Below are positions 60,511 through 64,000 of a stretch of DNA of 64,000 nt, in pieces. The stretch is taken from NCBI GenBank assembly GCA_003194525.1, contig NBIV01000104.1, positions 124,001-188,000 of the forward strand. The letters run 5' to 3'. This DNA comes from Gracilariopsis chorda. Lineage: Eukaryota; Rhodophyta; Florideophyceae; Gracilariales; Gracilariaceae. The notes beneath the pieces were generated by a model. The model did not search any database. It was given only the letters and a program-made list of their open reading frames with translations, and was not told the DNA's origin. The translations under genes were made by a program, and so were the position numbers. Every line of letters starts with the position of its first letter. Position 1 is the stretch's first letter.

Positions 60511-63500
60511 TTACGCGAAACCAAAACCAACACTGCATTCCCGAATTGCCCGAAGCAGCCTTTCTGAAAGAAGGTCCGCACTGTTATACTCTGGGAGGTC
60601 CAGTTGATTGAAACATGTGTGTGCTGAAGGTAGACGCATGGTGTTGCCACTGACGCGGTGAATCTGGAACTTCTGCACTCCATTCATACCTTGTAATTGA
60701 CTGAATCCTTCCAGAGGAACTTTGCTTGTTCCTGTCACAAACATCACCAAACGCGCAAGGTCTTCTTGATCCATCTTGCTGACACATCTCCAGAACCAAT
60801 TGATCTGTGGGGAAGAGGCCGTGTACCCAGTGTACTCCACGTTCGCTTTCAAGTCTCCCATGTCAATGTCTGGAAGTCCGGACATCAGAAGTTCAAGCTC
60901 AACCTCATTGAATATCCTGCAGTCCTCAAGCGGAATGATTTCGTAGAACCCTTCTTTAAAGGCTTCGATCTGTTTCTCAATTGCCTTCGTCATGCGTACT
61001 TCAGTAACGTGCCTGACATACTCCGCCTTGTTCTCTTCCGTCACCGGAATGTTTCTTCCGTTGGGAATTAAGTCGATTACCGTCTGCTTACCAAATTCAT
61101 CGTACTCAGCACTCATGGTGTAATCGATAATTCCGGTGCAGTCATTTTCAAGGATCCATTTCAGCGACTTGTAGTAATCCGGATCTTGCCCCTCAATATC
61201 ATGGAAATTAGGTTTCATTCCCAGAATATGTTTGTAGAACGAACGGGTGAAATAAGCATCTATCAACTGGCCATCGTATATTGCTTTCGCAATAACACGC
61301 CCCACAAAGCGGAATGTTTCAAGATGCTCCTTATTGATATAAGATCGCTTATCTGGCTGATACGTCGCTGCCTTCGCGGCGGATCTCGTAAATAACACAT
61401 AGTTCGGATCGAAAATCTGGCGCGCTAGAATGATATACCATTCACGTGTCACTCCACCGGCATCTACTCCTTCTTCACCGTGAAACTGAACATGAAGCCT
61501 GCCCTTCATTTCCTCCGCTGTTCGCATTCTGAGCTGGATATACGATTCCTCCAAAACCCTTTCTCTTCTCACACTTACCTTAATAGTTCCCGCATGGCTC
61601 TCTGAACTTCTCTTCTTGATCATATTCCTGAAGTAAGCCTTCTTGTTGTCAAAATCAATTGCATGTGGGTGCCTCAATGTACCCTTGAAGGATGTTTCCA
61701 ATAGGGCAGGGTTTGATCGCAATAAAATGTTAATAGGAATACGATGTCGCTCAACAAACAGAGCTAACTCATCTTCCACGAGCTTTGTGATGTGTTCGTT
61801 GTCTGAATCAGCATTACTTCCCTTCCAGGATGGTGAACGTGATGACCCCTGGGAGAATTCCAACGGTGACTGAGGGGGAACAACTTGTGTGGCAGCAACT
61901 TCTGAGCCTTCAACGGTATGCATAACTATGAAAGCCTCGATTACTGAACTCAGGCGAGACAAGAGCGGAGACAGAGCTGCCGTGTGGGCATGCTTTCTCT
62001 GAGGACCAAGCATCTCGGCAACTGAAGGCGTTGCGATGGATTTCTTTTTCCCAGTCTTCTGTCCAGTCAGTTTTGTTTCGTCTGCTACCATGTCCAACAA
62101 CTTATCAAGAGCAGACCATACGTCCTGTAATCCTTTCGACATTGACCGACGATATGCACCCTTCCCCGTGACAGCCCCCTCCACCTTCAAATTCTCATCC
62201 GTACGGTGATTCATTACCTCTTGTTTCGTCATTTGGTCTTCATGCTTCAACAATGTGGACATTGACTTAACGACACGAAGAAGTGTCGTATCACATGCCG
62301 TTGACCCTAACGAGAAATCGGAGAGAACTTGTTTTTTTCTCAATCCACCCTTTTCTTCTGTACAAGTCTCCAAGTCCCTAATCGCCCCAACATACTCCTT
62401 TTCGATTTCTTCACCTGCTTGTTTGGCAATCGCAACTAGGGATGACATCAGCACCTTTCGATTTTCAAGAAGTTGACCGAGCTGACCAATAGAGCGGCTT
62501 GTTCGATCATGGGTCCGGTCTACGCAAGAGGATCGCAGCAAAACCTTCGTGAGAGCGATTAGTTCGGATTCCTTCAATCGTGGCACTCTATACTGTGGTG
62601 GAATGAGAACTTCTTCCTCTTTGTTATTCTTCTTCTTGTCTTTGTCTTTATCTCTGTCACTGGGATTGTCACGTCCAGACGGCACGGGCAAACGGCCCTG
62701 TCCACGAGAACGCATGATAAGCTCTTCAAAACTATCAACCTCTTCTTCGTCTTCTTCGACAAGCATCGGGAAAACCTCGTCCTCGTCAATATCAAACATT
62801 AGGAGGCGCACGGGATCTGAGATTCCCGACTGTTCCAGCAAGACCGGTGCAGCTCTTCGACCTCGTCTTCCTTTCGGATGGCCGCTGTCTGTAGACTTGA
62901 CAGGAGGGATTGCATGACATATGGAACTTATCAGATTCATGAGTTGGTCCATGTGGAAATCACTTCTCTTAAACAGAGTCGTGTGCATCAAAGACATTAA
63001 GGTTGACAAGCTCGCTCGAGCTTGCGTGACTCCCAAACCGTTCAAAGAATTGGGACTTTTAAAGTCTTCTTCAGATTTGGGAAGACCCAGCAAAAACTCA
63101 GAAACAATTACATCATTCCTGCATATCAAAGACATTATTTCCAAACCCCTTCGCACAGCTGTTCCATGCCTCTTTGTGTACTCAATGTCTCTCACTTGGG
63201 CGGGAAGGGATGAATCTGCCTTAGGACTGCCGATATCATTGCTCGTCACCAGCCTGATAAGCTCCTCCAATACTAGTTTCCTGGTAATGGTTGTCTTGCA
63301 GGCATACAACAGAACTTGGTAGATCTGTTGCCTCCCAAACTCTGGATGGCGCATCCAAAGAAGGTTCACGAGAGAAGCAATACCATTCACGTCAAGGAAT
63401 GGTTCTGGTTCATTTTCAGAGTCCTGTAGGTCTCTTATCCAACCGCTATCCGTCTTCTTCCACTGCATTGTCGGAACGAGATTCCTTCGACCTCGTTCCC

Positions 63501-64000
63501 GGCGTCCACCTGAGCCGCTGCGTAGTATACCAGGAGCCCTCCTTTCAATTCCAAGTGATGCTATGTCTTGGCCATTGACGCGCCATGACATTCTGTTGTT
63601 CATTTCTCGCTCCCTAAGTATTCGTGCTTCTGCAGCAACGTTCGGTGGAAGTGACTGAATGAACTCTTCTCCAGAAGTCAGCAATACTTCCTCTCTCAAC
63701 TCGTTAGGCAGCGTGGCTAAGAATGTCGCGTTATCCATTTCCGCGGGAGCGATTTGGGCATTCTGGCGATCTCCACTGTCATTGTTGTTATTCCCTGTCG
63801 TGTTTCGAGCTTCTTGACGCGATTGAAAATCTGCTTCCATTTCTAGAACTTCTGCCCTTAAAGCTGGTGGAAGAGCAACGAGGAAGTCACGATTTATGTT
63901 TGTAGCTCCGGTTGATGACTGACCAGATTGAGCGTTAGTATTGGTACGAATACTGTCGTAGTATTGTGTCAGAACCTCCGTTCGTATGTCCTCTGGCAAG
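60511..64000 (-). CDS. HUWE1/TOM1/UPL-type HECT E3 ubiquitin ligase, C-terminal part
   Basis: The last 1163 codons of a giant HECT ligase; the N-terminal part lies beyond the right edge and the frame is open to the border. Three ubiquitin-binding (UBM-like) motifs begin the visible part (LPEDIRTEVL, LPPALRAEVL, LPNELREEVL). A conserved DUF4414-like region follows (RRAPGILRSG, VNLLWMRHPEFGRQQIYQVL). An acidic and Lys-rich segment comes next. The last ~370 residues are the HECT domain: VSVRRERVLEES, GVDAGGVTREWY, NEVELELLMSGLPDIDM and the catalytic LPSAHTCFNQLDLP, whose Cys is coded at 60613-60615. It ends CSVGFGFA. Family members ubiquitinate unassembled ribosomal proteins, histones and other substrates. 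Confidence 0.93.
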   Translation of the reverse strand, partial: LPEDIRTEVLTQYYDSIRTNTNAQSGQSSTGATNINRDFLVALPPALRAEVLEMEADFQSRQEARNTTGNNNNDSGDRQNAQIAPAEMDNATFLATLPNELREEVLLTSGEEFIQSLPPNVAAEARILREREMNNRMSWRVNGQDIASLGIERRAPGILRSGSGGRRERGRRNLVPTMQWKKTDSGWIRDLQDSENEPEPFLDVNGIASLVNLLWMRHPEFGRQQIYQVLLYACKTTITRKLVLEELIRLVTSNDIGSPKADSSLPAQVRDIEYTKRHGTAVRRGLEIMSLICRNDVIVSEFLLGLPKSEEDFKSPNSLNGLGVTQARASLSTLMSLMHTTLFKRSDFHMDQLMNLISSICHAIPPVKSTDSGHPKGRRGRRAAPVLLEQSGISDPVRLLMFDIDEDEVFPMLVEEDEEEVDSFEELIMRSRGQGRLPVPSGRDNPSDRDKDKDKKKNNKEEEVLIPPQYRVPRLKESELIALTKVLLRSSCVDRTHDRTSRSIGQLGQLLENRKVLMSSLVAIAKQAGEEIEKEYVGAIRDLETCTEEKGGLRKKQVLSDFSLGSTACDTTLLRVVKSMSTLLKHEDQMTKQEVMNHRTDENLKVEGAVTGKGAYRRSMSKGLQDVWSALDKLLDMVADETKLTGQKTGKKKSIATPSVAEMLGPQRKHAHTAALSPLLSRLSSVIEAFIVMHTVEGSEVAATQVVPPQSPLEFSQGSSRSPSWKGSNADSDNEHITKLVEDELALFVERHRIPINILLRSNPALLETSFKGTLRHPHAIDFDNKKAYFRNMIKKRSSESHAGTIKVSVRRERVLEESYIQLRMRTAEEMKGRLHVQFHGEEGVDAGGVTREWYIILARQIFDPNYVLFTRSAAKAATYQPDKRSYINKEHLETFRFVGRVIAKAIYDGQLIDAYFTRSFYKHILGMKPNFHDIEGQDPDYYKSLKWILENDCTGIIDYTMSAEYDEFGKQTVIDLIPNGRNIPVTEENKAEYVRHVTEVRMTKAIEKQIEAFKEGFYEIIPLEDCRIFNEVELELLMSGLPDIDMGDLKANVEYTGYTASSPQINWFWRCVSKMDQEDLARLVMFVTGTSKVPLEGFSQLQGMNGVQKFQIHRVSGNTMRLPSAHTCFNQLDLPEYNSADLLSERLLRAIRECSVGFGFA

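Noticed and set aside
1-64000. tRNA, rRNA, snRNA genes and CRISPR arrays
   Set aside because: I looked for T-loop and D-loop patterns and regularly spaced repeats on both strands and saw none that I could defend by eye.

Overview
This window looks like nuclear DNA of a eukaryote with compact, mostly intron-free protein genes. A gene-dense part (about 1-23 kb, and again 60.5-64 kb) flanks a 36-kb island of nested, decayed transposons (about 23.5-59.6 kb). Long uninterrupted frames for BRCA2, MCM7, DYRK, PIF1 and a HUWE1-type HECT ligase, short intergenic gaps, and islands of intronless genes set between Ty3, copia, Helitron, Harbinger and pogo fossils are what I would expect from a florideophyte red alga such as Chondrus or a relative. 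That taxon is an inference; an oomycete or another alga is not excluded, and no plastid or mitochondrial DNA is seen.

Left gene block: the C-terminal part of a SAPS/PP6 phosphatase regulatory subunit (+), BRCA2 (-), a GDP-fucose O-fucosyltransferase-like enzyme (+), a hemerythrin-like orphan (-), the mitochondrial GTP/GDP carrier GGC1 (-), a Mediator subunit MED9-like protein (+), MCM7 (-), mitoferrin (+), a class I DYRK kinase (+), a PIF1 helicase (+) and a membrane orphan (-). BRCA2, MCM7 and PIF1 are all genome-maintenance genes. The MCM7 and PIF1 upstream regions carry textbook E2F sites, which suggests shared S-phase control. PIF1 carries an in-frame 12-bp minisatellite between helicase motifs II and III.

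Transposon island: an old Ty1/copia element (23533-39530) carries a Tudor-like segment in its pol region. It was entered by a chromodomain Ty3/gypsy element (25142-35786) with a perfect 5-bp target duplication and a 3-kb tail holding antisense open frames. Next come a PIF/Harbinger transposase fossil with a convergent Myb/SANT-like (DUF6818-like) fossil, a dihydroflavonol-reductase-like pseudogene, an inverted solo LTR, and a second chromodomain-type Ty3 element (44304-56358). The 3' LTR of this second element is split by a roughly 6.8-kb block holding a decayed Helitron. A pogo-like transposon (about 56657-59631) follows. Inside it sit two tandem ~450-bp units that share both ends with the Helitron and look like its non-autonomous (Helentron/HINE-type) partners.

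Right edge: a HUWE1/TOM1/UPL-type HECT ubiquitin ligase (-) whose N-terminal part lies beyond the window. I found no convincing tRNA, rRNA or CRISPR array.
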